Shown here: one piece after another, positions 9,367 through 17,936 of the stretch
How positions within the stretch are numbered: the first letter of the stretch is position 1
Layout of the letters: each line of letters opens with the position of its first letter
Source: an uncultured Cytophagales bacterium
Lineage (GTDB): Bacteria; Bacteroidota; Bacteroidia; Cytophagales; UBA9547
Length of the DNA stretch: 39,949 nt
Direction: 5' to 3'
Assembly: GCA_945957555.1 (NCBI GenBank)
Contig: CAMFLX010000027.1
Span: forward strand, 1 to 39,949
The notes under the pieces: model-generated
Seen by the model: the letters and a program-made list of their open reading frames with translations, nothing else
Told to the model about the DNA's origin: nothing
Databases searched by the model: none
Position numbers and translations under genes: made by a program

Positions 9367-10374
9367 ATGTTTTCACTTGATTTCTATCAACTGCTTAAGA
9401 TTCACCAAAGAATAAAGAGTCCTAAGGTTAAACTTTTCGGAGTTTATTTGGCGAATCTTTTTGGATTTAGGCACTATTCTGTAAGGGTAGATCCAGCATT
9501 ACACTGTAACCTGGAGTGTCGGATGTGTTATTTTAGTGATAGTGAGTGGAAGAAGAAATACAAAGGCTTGCTCACTGTGGAGGAAATGAAAGGGATTGCA
9601 AAAATGCTGTTCCCTAAGGCTTTACAAGTAGTGGTAGGCTGTGGTGCTGAGCCTACGATTCATAAAAATTTTATGACATTAATAGAAGAGGCTAATGCCT
9701 ACGGCGTTCCTAATGTGAGCATGGTGACTAACGGGTTATTGCTTACGGCGGAGCAGTTGGAGCGCATGGCACAATTGAAGCTTAAGGAGCTGATCATCAG
9801 CTTGCACGGTGTGAATAAAGAAACCTATGAAAAGATGATGACCAAAGGAGAGCATGAGAAGTTTTTGGAACTGATGCAGATGCTCAAGGACTTGAGAAGT
9901 AAGTACGACTACCCCAAAGTAAGGATCAACTATACCGTAAACAAAGAAAACCTAGAAGACTTGAAAGACTTCTTCAAAGTTTATGGCTCCTATCCAATAG
10001 ACGTGATTCAGATCAGACCCGTTATGGAGATAGGAGGGGTATACTCAGAGAGTATAGTGGAGTCGCAGCGTGAACTCTACGATGAAATCATCGCTGAGTT
10101 CAGAAGCCAGTCGGAGGCGAAAAACATTAAGTTCCTCGTCAATACTAAAGACGTGGAATACAAAGCTGACAATTCCAACTCAGACCTTATTTCAGCTTTA
10201 TATTGGTATGTTTCTCCACGCATTGCGGCCCAATTGGGCCTTTCTTGGGTGAATAATAACTATAAGGACTATTTGAAGGCCACAAATTGGAGAAAGTTGG
10301 TTCGTGAAAGCATCTTTTCTGTTAAAAAGACCGAAAAGGCCACAGATCGTTTCTTAAAATATGAGTGGGTATAG
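9367..10374 (+). CDS. Radical SAM protein
   Basis: 335 residues. The CX3CX2C motif (CNLECRMC, Cys47, Cys51, Cys54) ligates the [4Fe-4S] cluster that cleaves S-adenosylmethionine. It is followed by a radical SAM barrel, with VVVGCGAEPTIHKNF in the position of the usual GGEP motif, VSMVTNGLLL, and LIISLHGVNKETYEKMM. There are no clustered cysteines in the C-terminal third, so no SPASM or twitch auxiliary cluster is evident. The C-terminal part is short and basic. The family covers many reactions and nothing nearby fixes the substrate. It has its own promoter and no partner gene, so it seems monocistronic. Confidence 0.85.
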   Translation: MFSLDFYQLLKIHQRIKSPKVKLFGVYLANLFGFRHYSVRVDPALHCNLECRMCYFSDSEWKKKYKGLLTVEEMKGIAKMLFPKALQVVVGCGAEPTIHKNFMTLIEEANAYGVPNVSMVTNGLLLTAEQLERMAQLKLKELIISLHGVNKETYEKMMTKGEHEKFLELMQMLKDLRSKYDYPKVRINYTVNKENLEDLKDFFKVYGSYPIDVIQIRPVMEIGGVYSESIVESQRELYDEIIAEFRSQSEAKNIKFLVNTKDVEYKADNSNSDLISALYWYVSPRIAAQLGLSWVNNNYKDYLKATNWRKLVRESIFSVKKTEKATDRFLKYEWV

Positions 10375-10469
10375 ATAGGGAATTTCATTAAGATGCTTAA
10401 AAGTGTTTTTAAGGTGTAATGAATAAGTATGAATGCGAGGAGAAAGAGGGGACGGGGGTATAAAACTAA

Positions 10470-10586
10470 GTTAAGTTTTATGTAGATGAAAAGGATTTAG
10501 ATGCATCTTTAGATGGATGGCATATTAAAATAGATCAATTAGATCAGATCGTATTAAACTTAAATCCTAAAATTTCTTCACGCTAG
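10470..10586 (+). pseudogene. Possible gene remnant without a start codon
   Basis: The open phase has stops immediately upstream (10467-10469) and no ATG, GTG or TTG in frame. Its translation has ordinary composition, including the stretch DASLDGWHIKIDQLDQIV. It could be the tail of a gene lost by deletion or frameshift, or a chance frame. No family is recognised. Confidence 0.22.
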
Positions 10587-10737
10587 TCAGTTTATGACTC
10601 GATTGTGAAACTTACCCCATTTAATGCTTTTATTTGTCCGTTGTTTCCTAGCCTCTGTCTTATATATATACTGTTTTTGTTTTATAATTAGTTAGAAAGA
10701 TGACATCGCAAATATAGTCGTCCTTGAAAGGTGAAAC

Positions 10738-10770
10738 AATAGCCATTTATGGCTATTTTATTTTTATTAT
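10738..10770. terminator. Hairpin with T-rich tail
   Basis: Perfect inverted repeat AATAGCCAT/ATGGCTATT (10738-10746 and 10749-10757), followed on the plus strand by TTATTTTTATT. It could end plus-strand transcription of the radical SAM region, although it lies 360 bp from that stop, or minus-strand transcription from the GNAT gene at 10855. Confidence 0.55.
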
Positions 10771-10854
10771 AAGATGGTTCAGCGTATTTGGACACCAAGA
10801 TTATATGTTAGTGTAACAGTAATTATTGGAATTCTTTAGGCCTTGTAACAAGTT

Positions 10855-11352
10855 TTACAATACCTTCTCGTAGTAATAAAAAACACCTTTCCGGAAGTTG
10901 ACGCTTCCTACTTTTTGATAGCCTAGTTTTTCATAAATGTATAGGGCTGTAGGGTTTTGTACGAAGGCATCCAGTTTTATGGATCTGAAGTTTCCCTGAA
11001 TTGCAAATTGTTCCGCCCAACGTACCAGTTTTGTTGCATAACCTTTACCTTGATGTTGTGCATGTACGCAAAGTCTATGGATGACCAAGGGCTGTGTGTC
11101 GTCTAAAGTCCAAGCACAGCCCATATATTCTGGTGCTTGTATGGTATTCAAAACCATATAGCCTACCATTTGATGACCATGCATCCCGATATAGCCCGTT
11201 TGTTGCGTGATGTCATCAAGGATTTTGGTGCTACTGGGGTAGACTTCATCCCACTGGTCTATGCCTCGGCTACGCATGTGGTCAATCACGGATCGAATCA
11301 AGTCCATGATCGCATCAAGGTTGTGGTATTTGGCTTTTGTAATGTCTGTCAA
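10855..11352 (-). CDS. GNAT-family N-acetyltransferase
   Basis: 165 residues. The acetyl-CoA binding motif is clear: IHRLCVHAQHQGKGYATKLVRW, with Q-x-x-G-x-G/A-T, followed by the usual beta5/alpha4 segment SIKLDAFVQNPTALYIYEKLGYQKVG. The family transfers acetyl groups from acetyl-CoA to amines; the substrate is unknown. The start is TTG at 11350-11352: an in-frame stop lies four codons upstream and no ATG precedes the conserved N-terminus. It begins 7 bp after the stop of the T9SS cargo gene, so it is probably its downstream operon partner. Confidence 0.85.
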   Translation of the reverse strand: MTDITKAKYHNLDAIMDLIRSVIDHMRSRGIDQWDEVYPSSTKILDDITQQTGYIGMHGHQMVGYMVLNTIQAPEYMGCAWTLDDTQPLVIHRLCVHAQHQGKGYATKLVRWAEQFAIQGNFRSIKLDAFVQNPTALYIYEKLGYQKVGSVNFRKGVFYYYEKVL

Positions 11353-11359
11353 ACGTTGC

Positions 11360-13243
11360 TTATTTCAATAATTTATAAAAAGTATAGCCTTCCTCATTGA
11401 CGACTTTGAAGATATAGATGCCCTTATTCCATGTGTTCGTATTGATCTGTTTCGTGCTTTCTGCTACCATGTTTCCATATACTTCTATGAGCTTTCCGTT
11501 GGTATTGAAGATCTGGATAGAAGTAATGGCACTTTGTGCTTTGATCGTGATATAATCGTTAAAAGGGTTTGGCGTAATCGTCAACCACTGTTCGGTATTG
11601 CAGGTATTGATGAACCTTGTGCCAAGGGTATGCGTACCGCCGTCAGAGTCAATTTGTATGAGTCTGTAATAAAGGCCATTTTGCTCAGAAGCGTTTGGGT
11701 CTGTAAACGAATAAGTGGCGTAAGAGCTATTTAGAGAAGCATTGGTTTTTTCTATGGTTTCAAAAGAATAGCCATCCACACTTTTCTGTATTTCAAAATA
11801 TTTGGCATCAGGGTTTTGGCTGATGGTCCAGTCAAGAATGATTTTGTTTTGCAATTGGCTCAGTTTTAGGTCGATCAAAGATAAAGGCAAACTGCAAGCC
11901 GAAGGTACGTTACTGCGAGGAATCACAAGGCCAGTAAGCGTACCGCCAGGGTTGCCTGATACAGCGCCATGATTGTAATTGGATACGGAACTGATACCAG
12001 CAGCGCCTCCAATTACAATTGACGAAATATTACTACTCACTGTTGAAGTACTTACCCATAAAAGACCACCACCGCCACCACCGCCAGGGCCTATGTTACG
12101 TCCAGTACCATCTGATACATTGTCGCCGTTGCCTCCCGATACGTCAACATTTAAAGTATTGAATGTAGGACATTCTATTGCTACGGTACCACTGCCACCG
12201 CCACCACCGCCTGCATCTCCAACGGCAGGAGAAGGTCCTGCGGATAGTATGCCCCTGTTTTTGATAGAAAAGTTATTTCCAACAATGCTCAATGCTTTGA
12301 TGAGTACGATGCCGCCACCATTACCTCCAGGAGTAGAGTGGCCCCCGTTATGTAAATTGTTTTGTTGGCCAGCGCCACCTCCACCACCAAGAAAGAGGCG
12401 GTTTTGGGCGTTTGAATAGGTTAACGCGATGCCCCCAATGCCTCCATTGCCAACACCAAATGCAGGATTGCAGCCTCCATTGGTTGCTGCTATTACTGCT
12501 TGATTACCTCCTTTACCGCCAGAGGCAAAGTTTCCACCACCACCGCCGCCAGTATTATTGCTCAGGCCTCCACCTCCACCATTAGCTTGTTTTCCATAGC
12601 CGTTTTCAGAGCCCGTAATGTATTCGGAAATAGATTCACCTTTACCTGCGGCAAGCACGTTGGTATTGGCTGTAGTAATAATGTTGCTGCCACAAGGGTT
12701 GTTGCCCGCATTGTTCATATTTGTTTTCCCTCCTCTAAACCCCAATCCACTAACGTCAATATCAGCGTTCATGGTCACGGTTCCCGAGGCTTCAAATACC
12801 AAAACCCCCCCCGTGTTGCCATTCCAAGCTTGTGCAGTTAAAGTGCCCGTAACGATCACATCGGTATACTGAGGTATGGTTACCAATTGTACTAGGCCAG
12901 CAGGCGTATAGGCTCTCAGCAAATCATATTTGAGAAGGATGTTGAGTCCTTGAATGTCTTCTATTTCTGTAAATTCATAGTTGCCCGCATTGTTATAAGC
13001 GGTAATGTCTCCAAACGCGGTGTTGTTAGCGGTGCTCACTGTGGCTCCCTTCATTTGTATAACGAGTACCTTATCTCCAATGGCAAAGCCTGAGGTGGTA
13101 GTTACAGTAAGGGTGGGGCAGGAGGGGTCTATGGCTGTAACTTTGGTATAGGCATTGATAATGCCTGATATCTGTGCTTGAGCACTGCTCAGGAATGCTA
13201 AGATTAGAAAAATGCAACCATATTTGATGTACAGTTTCTTCAA
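11360..13243 (-). CDS. Glycine-rich surface protein with T9SS C-terminal sorting domain
   Basis: 627 residues. The Sec signal peptide (about 1-23, ending AQA) precedes a region with GDKVLVIQMKGATVSTANN. A long glycine-rich part (about 165-420) follows, with runs of five to seven Gly (for example GGGGGGNFASGG and GGGGGGSGTVAIECP), and then a fibronectin-like stretch (about 455-545). The C-terminus is a type A T9SS sorting domain (ITPNPFNDYITIKAQ, then IQIFNTNGKLIEVY, then GIYIFKVV). T9SS cargo is secreted and usually anchored on the cell surface. The start is TTG at 13241-13243, because an in-frame stop lies six codons upstream with no ATG. An adhesin-like or structural role is inferred; no enzyme domain is recognised. 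Confidence 0.85.
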   Translation of the reverse strand: MKKLYIKYGCIFLILAFLSSAQAQISGIINAYTKVTAIDPSCPTLTVTTTSGFAIGDKVLVIQMKGATVSTANNTAFGDITAYNNAGNYEFTEIEDIQGLNILLKYDLLRAYTPAGLVQLVTIPQYTDVIVTGTLTAQAWNGNTGGVLVFEASGTVTMNADIDVSGLGFRGGKTNMNNAGNNPCGSNIITTANTNVLAAGKGESISEYITGSENGYGKQANGGGGGLSNNTGGGGGGNFASGGKGGNQAVIAATNGGCNPAFGVGNGGIGGIALTYSNAQNRLFLGGGGGAGQQNNLHNGGHSTPGGNGGGIVLIKALSIVGNNFSIKNRGILSAGPSPAVGDAGGGGGGSGTVAIECPTFNTLNVDVSGGNGDNVSDGTGRNIGPGGGGGGGLLWVSTSTVSSNISSIVIGGAAGISSVSNYNHGAVSGNPGGTLTGLVIPRSNVPSACSLPLSLIDLKLSQLQNKIILDWTISQNPDAKYFEIQKSVDGYSFETIEKTNASLNSSYATYSFTDPNASEQNGLYYRLIQIDSDGGTHTLGTRFINTCNTEQWLTITPNPFNDYITIKAQSAITSIQIFNTNGKLIEVYGNMVAESTKQINTNTWNKGIYIFKVVNEEGYTFYKLLK

Positions 13244-13396
13244 TGTATCTCTTTTAGTCTATTCCAATTGCTAATTTACAATAAATTTGGGTAATTGATG
13301 CTTCCCATTCGTCCAACATGTATACCTTTATTCGAGAAATAGTCAATTACTTAACAGAGTAATCAATAAATTTTCCGAGTATTTTTATAAAAAATA

Positions 13397-13404
13397 TATC
13401 TTTG
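13397..13404 (+). promoter_or_regulatory. Putative -7 box of pheS, leaderless type
   Basis: TATCTTTG fits TAnnTTTG and ends 4 nt before the ATG at 13409, the same spacing as at the radical SAM and cca genes. The identical 8-mer occurs before rpsP on the minus strand. No clear -33 element is visible. Confidence 0.55.
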
Positions 13405-13408
13405 CAAG

Positions 13409-14434
13409 ATGTTACAGAATTTGGATTCTTATTTTTCAGAAGTAGAAGGCTACGAAATCAAAGACAAGGAAAGTCTTGAAGCTTTCAGGTTAAAATATAT
13501 ATCAAAAAACGGTTTGGTTTCAGGGTTGTTTGAGGAATTCAAAGCAGTTGCACCAGACCAGAAAAAACTATTTGGTTCCAAATTGAACCAACTGAAACAG
13601 TTGGCTGAAGGTAGATTCAAAACCATACAGGACGAAATAGAAAACCAGACTGCTGCCGATGACTTAGCGGGTTTTGACTTCTCTTTACCGCTGGTTCCAA
13701 ACCCTCTTGGTGCAAGACACCCCCTTTCGATCACCAGAAGTAGGATTATTTCTATTTTCGAGAAGATTGGCTTCTCGGTGTCAGATGGTCCAGAGATCGA
13801 AGACGATTATCATAACTTTACAGGCTTGAATTTTCCCCCTAATCATCCAGCGAGGGAAATGCAGGATACTTTTTTCATAGAGAAAAATCCTGACATGCTC
13901 TTACGTACACATACTTCTACTGTACAAGTACGTGTGATGGAAAACCAAAAACCTCCCATACGTAGTATCATGCCGGGTCGTGTGTACAGGAACGAAGCGA
14001 TCTCTGCCAGGGCACATTGTTTGTTTCACCAAGTTGAGGGTTTATACATTGACAAAAAGGTAAGCTTCGCAGATCTGAAGAATACTTTATATTACTTTGT
14101 AAAGGAGCTTTTTGGAAAAGACACTCAGATCCGTTTTCGTCCATCATATTTTCCATTTACAGAACCCAGTGCTGAGATGGACATCTCATGCCATATCTGT
14201 AAAGGTAAAGGCTGTAACGTTTGTAAACACTCTGGTTGGGTAGAGATTGGTGGTGCTGGTATGGTAGATCCTAATGTGTTAGAGACCAATGGAATCGACT
14301 CACAAGAGTTTAGTGGTTTTGCCTTTGGAATGGGTATAGAGCGCATCACTATGCTCAAGTATGGTATCAAGGATTTGAGATTGTTTACAGAGAACGATGT
14401 GAGGTTTTTAGGGCAGTTTAAGGGAAACATTTAA
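13409..14434 (+). CDS. pheS: Phenylalanine--tRNA ligase alpha subunit
   Basis: 341 residues, the normal length. An N-terminal coiled-coil region (about 1-95) binds tRNA. Class II motif 2 is GRVYRNEAISARAHCLFHQVEG and motif 3 is GFAFGMGIERITMLKYGI. The Cys-rich loop CHICKGKGCNVC before GWVEIGGAGMVDPNVL is normal in many bacterial PheS. The enzyme charges tRNA-Phe together with PheT, which is not in this window, so the two subunits are encoded apart. It has its own predicted promoter and a strong terminator, which indicates a monocistronic gene. Confidence 0.97.
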   Translation: MLQNLDSYFSEVEGYEIKDKESLEAFRLKYISKNGLVSGLFEEFKAVAPDQKKLFGSKLNQLKQLAEGRFKTIQDEIENQTAADDLAGFDFSLPLVPNPLGARHPLSITRSRIISIFEKIGFSVSDGPEIEDDYHNFTGLNFPPNHPAREMQDTFFIEKNPDMLLRTHTSTVQVRVMENQKPPIRSIMPGRVYRNEAISARAHCLFHQVEGLYIDKKVSFADLKNTLYYFVKELFGKDTQIRFRPSYFPFTEPSAEMDISCHICKGKGCNVCKHSGWVEIGGAGMVDPNVLETNGIDSQEFSGFAFGMGIERITMLKYGIKDLRLFTENDVRFLGQFKGNI

Positions 14435-14443
14435 TCGATTTAG

Positions 14444-14480
14444 AAAATTGCCAATGTCAAGTTGGCAATTTTCATTTATA
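14444..14480 (+). terminator. Intrinsic terminator after pheS
   Basis: An 11-bp perfect stem (AAAATTGCCAA/TTGGCAATTTT, arms 14444-14454 and 14462-14472) with a 7-nt loop is followed by a T-rich tail. It starts 10 bp after the pheS stop. Confidence 0.85.
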
Positions 14481-14508
14481 TTCACTTTTAAAACTTGAAT
14501 TCTATACT

Positions 14509-16008
14509 ATGGACATGAAACAACCAAAGGCGCTCAGGCTTCTTTTTTTTGTAGAGATGTGGGAGCGCTTCAGCTTCTACGGAATGCGAGGCTTGCTTAT
14601 ATATTTTATGGTAGCAGCCGTAGAAAAAGGAGGGTTTGGCTACGCAGAAAATGTAGGTTATGATATTAAAGGAGCCTACGGTGCGATATTATACATCAGT
14701 CCATTGATCGGGGGTATATTGGCCGATAAAATTCTTGGTTACAAGAAATCGGTAATGTTGGGGGCACTGATTATGTCCTTGGGCCATTTGGTGATGTTGT
14801 TGCACAATGAGGTAACTTTTTTTATGGGTTTGGCATTAGTGGCTTTGGGGACGGGCTATTTTAAGCCCAATATGGTAAGTATTTTAGGGTCTCTATATAA
14901 TGATGAGAATGACCCAAGAAGAGACCCAGGCTTTACGATCTTTCACATGGGGGTTAATCTGGGAGCTTTTCTTATGTTTATTCCAATTTATGTTGGTCAA
15001 GAATACGATTGGCACTTCGGCTTCAGTCTTGCTGGTTTTGCTATGGCTTTGGGCTTGGTCACGTTTATCGCATTTCAAGGAAAACATTTGAAAGACAAAG
15101 GCGAAAGTCCCAACCCTGAGTTGTTGAATAAGAAACAAATAGGCTTTCTTACCACTTATCATATTGTTATCATATTAAGTATTATCGTACTTCCCTTGTA
15201 TTCCTTTTTGTTGAAGCATAAATGGATTTTAGATAGTTTCATACTATATCCTACAGGGGTCTTATTTATAGGATATATGATTTGGCAGGCAACGATTAGG
15301 GAATCTAAGGAATCCAAAAGGATTGTCGTTTATCTAATTCTCTTTTTCTTTTCCTTGATGTTTTGGGCTTTTTTTGAGCAAGGAGATACTTCATTGGGCC
15401 TTTTTGTAGATAAAAATCTGGATAGGAGTATGTTTGGATATAAGTTGCCTGCCGGAGTATTCCAAGCTTTTAATCCTTTGTATATCATAATATTTGCACC
15501 AATTATGAGTGCTTTGTGGAACTTTTTGTCCGAAAGAGGTAAAGATCTAAGTACACCCTTAAAGATGGGTATAGGAGTGTCACTCAATGGTGTATGTTTC
15601 CTCATTTTTGCTACTTGTATGTATTTTGCAGATGCCAATGGTATTGTTCCCTTGTATTTTTATCTTCTGGCATATATTGCTATCACAATAGGAGAGTTAT
15701 GTTTGTATCCAACTAGTCTGTCGCTAGTCAGCAAGATTGCACCCAAAGGACTTACGGGATTTATGATGGGGGGCTGGATGCTTTCTATTGCTTTTTCCCA
15801 TTCTGTGGCATCATTGATCGCACATTCAACAACTGGAGCTCATGGAGAGTCTTTGTTTGGAATGGAGGCATTGGTAAGTTATTGTACAGTATACAAAAAT
15901 ATAGGTTTGATTGCTCTATTTGCTGGAATAGGCCTTGCTTTGGTTTCCAAACCCCTTGCAAAGATGATGGCGCTTGGGAAATCGGAACCAATTGATCTAG
16001 AAAAGTGA
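14509..16008 (+). CDS. POT/PTR-family proton-dependent peptide transporter
   Basis: 499 residues with about 12-14 transmembrane helices. The family signature EMWERFSFYGMRGLL lies near the N-terminus (ExxER for proton coupling), and GTGYFKPNMVSILGSLY is the second PTR motif. WAFFEQGDTSLGLF and a late GELCLYPTSLSLVSKIAP complete the pattern. These MFS carriers import di- and tripeptides with protons. The ATG at 14509 is used; ATG two codons later is also possible. The next gene, serine acetyltransferase, begins 22 bp after its stop and may be co-transcribed. Confidence 0.92.
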   Translation: MDMKQPKALRLLFFVEMWERFSFYGMRGLLIYFMVAAVEKGGFGYAENVGYDIKGAYGAILYISPLIGGILADKILGYKKSVMLGALIMSLGHLVMLLHNEVTFFMGLALVALGTGYFKPNMVSILGSLYNDENDPRRDPGFTIFHMGVNLGAFLMFIPIYVGQEYDWHFGFSLAGFAMALGLVTFIAFQGKHLKDKGESPNPELLNKKQIGFLTTYHIVIILSIIVLPLYSFLLKHKWILDSFILYPTGVLFIGYMIWQATIRESKESKRIVVYLILFFFSLMFWAFFEQGDTSLGLFVDKNLDRSMFGYKLPAGVFQAFNPLYIIIFAPIMSALWNFLSERGKDLSTPLKMGIGVSLNGVCFLIFATCMYFADANGIVPLYFYLLAYIAITIGELCLYPTSLSLVSKIAPKGLTGFMMGGWMLSIAFSHSVASLIAHSTTGAHGESLFGMEALVSYCTVYKNIGLIALFAGIGLALVSKPLAKMMALGKSEPIDLEK

Positions 16009-16030
16009 TTTAGGTATAAAGTACACATCA

Positions 16031-16834
16031 ATGACAATAGACGAACTCAAACAGCAACTTCTAGAAAAACATAAGTTTACCGATCATTACCCAGCAACTT
16101 CTGTACTGGCAAGTTATGTGACTAGTATTCTGATGACTCTTTTTCCTCAACAAGCAAGGGAAAGAGTAATAGAAGCTGTGATTCTGGATGAACGTTTTGA
16201 AAAGCACTATCAAGATTTTTTAAAGATATTTACCCCCATTCAAGATAAATTAAAGAATACCCCAGAGAACCTTGCTAGCAAGTTTATAGATGGTATCCCC
16301 TTAGTTTACCAAGAATTGCTTCAGGATGTGGATTGTATACAGAGTGGAGATCCAGCCGCAACTAGTGAATATGAGGTTATTCGTACCTATCCTGGGTTTT
16401 ATGCCATAGCCTTTTATAGATTAGCACGATTGCTACACCAGTTGGAAATTCCGTTGGCGCCAAGAATTATTACCGAATTTGCACATTCTAAAACAGGAAT
16501 TGATATTCATCCTGGTGCATCGATCGCACCCTCTTTTTTTATAGACCATGGTACTGGCATAGTGATTGGTGGTACTGCTGAAATAGGGAAAAATGTAAAA
16601 CTTTATCAGGGTGTCACTCTAGGTGCATTATCTGTTTCTAAGGAGATGGCAAACACCAAGCGTCACCCAACGATACAAGACAATGTAGTGATCTATGCAG
16701 GTGCAACTATTTTGGGGGGTAATACTATAGTAGGCCATGACAGCGTTATAGGAGGAAATGTTTGGTTGACGGAGAGTGTTCCACCCTTTTCTAAGATATA
16801 TCACAAGAGTGAGGTCATTAAGAAAACTACATAG
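16031..16834 (+). CDS. cysE: Serine O-acetyltransferase
   Basis: 267 residues. An N-terminal helical domain (about 1-150) is followed by left-handed beta-helix hexapeptide repeats: TGIDIHPGASI, FIDHGTGIVIGGTAEIG with catalytic-type Asp172-His173 region, YQGVTLGAL, RHPTIQDNVVIYAGATILGG. This is the pattern of CysE/EpsC enzymes, which make O-acetylserine from serine and acetyl-CoA for cysteine synthesis. No cysK is adjacent. It lies between a peptide transporter and a glycosyltransferase, so a role in modifying a glycan rather than serine is a weaker alternative. The C-terminus (about 240-267) is short, KIYHKSEVIKKTT. Confidence 0.85.
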   Translation: MTIDELKQQLLEKHKFTDHYPATSVLASYVTSILMTLFPQQARERVIEAVILDERFEKHYQDFLKIFTPIQDKLKNTPENLASKFIDGIPLVYQELLQDVDCIQSGDPAATSEYEVIRTYPGFYAIAFYRLARLLHQLEIPLAPRIITEFAHSKTGIDIHPGASIAPSFFIDHGTGIVIGGTAEIGKNVKLYQGVTLGALSVSKEMANTKRHPTIQDNVVIYAGATILGGNTIVGHDSVIGGNVWLTESVPPFSKIYHKSEVIKKTT

Positions 16835-16884
16835 CATTTTATTTTAGCAGATTTTTAAATAAATTTATATAATAGCATATAATT

Positions 16885-17616
16885 GTGTCTAATAGAAAGT
16901 TAGTAATCATTCCCACTTACAATGAGATCGAAAACATTGAAGCGATCATTGCGAAGATTATGTCTTTGGTTGAGGTATTTGAGATTTTGATTGTGGATGA
17001 CGGCTCTCCTGATGGTACCGCTCTCAAGGTAAAAGAGCTACAATCCCAATATGTGAATAGATTGCATATAGAGGAGAGAAGGGGGAAGTTGGGCTTAGGA
17101 ACAGCCTATATTCATGGTTTTAAATATGCGTTAAAGCATGGATATGATTATATTTTTGAAATGGATGCAGATTTTTCACACGATCCCAACGACTTGACAA
17201 GACTGTATGAGGCGTGTAGCATCGAAGGAAATGACTTGGCTATAGGTTCTAGGTATAGTAATGGTGTAAACGTTGTCAACTGGCCCATGGATCGCGTATT
17301 GATGTCTTATTTTGCTAGTAAGTACGTTCGTTTTATTACAGGAATGCCGATCAATGATACTACTGCTGGTTTTAAATGTTATAAGAAAGAAGTTTTGCAA
17401 AAAATTAATCTTGATAAGATCAAGTTTGTTGGTTATGCATTTCAGATCGAACTGAAGTTTTTAGCATGGAAATATAACTTCAAGATTGTAGAGGTGCCCA
17501 TTATTTTTACAGATAGACAAAGAGGACAATCTAAAATGTCTACTAAGATCTTTAAAGAAGCCTTCTGGGGTGTAATGCAATTACGTGTTGAAAGTTTCTT
17601 TAAGCACTACGTATAG
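16885..17616 (+). CDS. Polyprenol-phosphate mannosyl/glycosyltransferase, DPM1-like GT2
   Basis: 243 residues. The GT2 fold shows LVIIPTYNEIENIEAII, the nucleotide-binding VDDGSPDGT, EMDADFSHDP as the metal-binding DxD region, IGSRYSNG, and the late FTDRQRGQSKMS, all typical of dolichyl/polyprenyl-phosphate mannose synthases. The product is a lipid-linked sugar that feeds GT-C transferases on the outer face of the membrane. It has no C-terminal membrane helices, so it is the soluble catalytic type. The start is GTG at 16885: a stop lies four codons upstream in frame. The membrane GT-C-like protein at 1009 is a conceivable user of its product, but that is speculation. Confidence 0.88.
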   Translation: MSNRKLVIIPTYNEIENIEAIIAKIMSLVEVFEILIVDDGSPDGTALKVKELQSQYVNRLHIEERRGKLGLGTAYIHGFKYALKHGYDYIFEMDADFSHDPNDLTRLYEACSIEGNDLAIGSRYSNGVNVVNWPMDRVLMSYFASKYVRFITGMPINDTTAGFKCYKKEVLQKINLDKIKFVGYAFQIELKFLAWKYNFKIVEVPIIFTDRQRGQSKMSTKIFKEAFWGVMQLRVESFFKHYV

Positions 17617-17936
17617 TACCTCTAATATTTATAGTATTTTGATTCTTTTTTAAAATATTAGCTATATTGCTGTTGTGGACGGCCGAAGTTAAGATATATA
17701 AAAAGCCTATCCCTATTTTAGGGTGATGTTTGTCTAAGTGGCTTTATATTTGATACTTAAAATAGTTTAATAATATATTAAAATAATTACATTAAGCTTT
17801 TATAGTTAAAATATATATGTAAATAGTACAATTCTTGGATATTTATTTTGTCTTTTGTCCTATTATGTCATTGTTATTTTGTTTTATGTTCCTAATTTTA
17901 CTAAATATTTATTACATACATCATTACTAATATTTT
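17617..17936. other. 320 bp AT-rich intergenic region with nested hairpins
   Basis: No gene is seen. Arms CTAATATTT/AAATATTAG (17622-17630, 17653-17661) flank a T run just after the glycosyltransferase stop. A second nested structure has AAAGCC/GGCTTT (17702-17707, 17740-17745) around CCCTA/TAGGG (17711-17715, 17719-17723). The remainder before 17937 is very AT-rich and presumably holds the promoter of the esterase gene; no exact TAnnTTTG box was found. Confidence 0.45.

Larger units (their letters stand above)
10375..10854. other. 480 bp intergenic region with a possible decayed coding scrap
   Basis: No complete gene is seen. A start-less frame at 10470-10586 (plus) reads 38 codons that look protein-like (KFYVDEKDLDASLDGWH and onward, ending KISSR). 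A short frame from ATG 10429 (MNARRKRGRGYKTKLSFM) stops just where this one begins to look coding, in another phase. The rest is AT-rich, with a hairpin near 10738. Confidence 0.4.

Noticed and set aside
11979..12419. Plus-strand proline-rich frame
   Set aside because: It is the complement of the glycine codons of the T9SS cargo gene, so a composition artefact.
12500..12872. Overlapping plus-strand frames in the same region
   Set aside because: They are antisense to the cargo gene and have no recognisable features.
14161..14240. Cysteine-rich loop in PheS as an unusual metal site
   Set aside because: The same C-x2-C and C-x2-C loop occurs commonly in bacterial PheS proteins.
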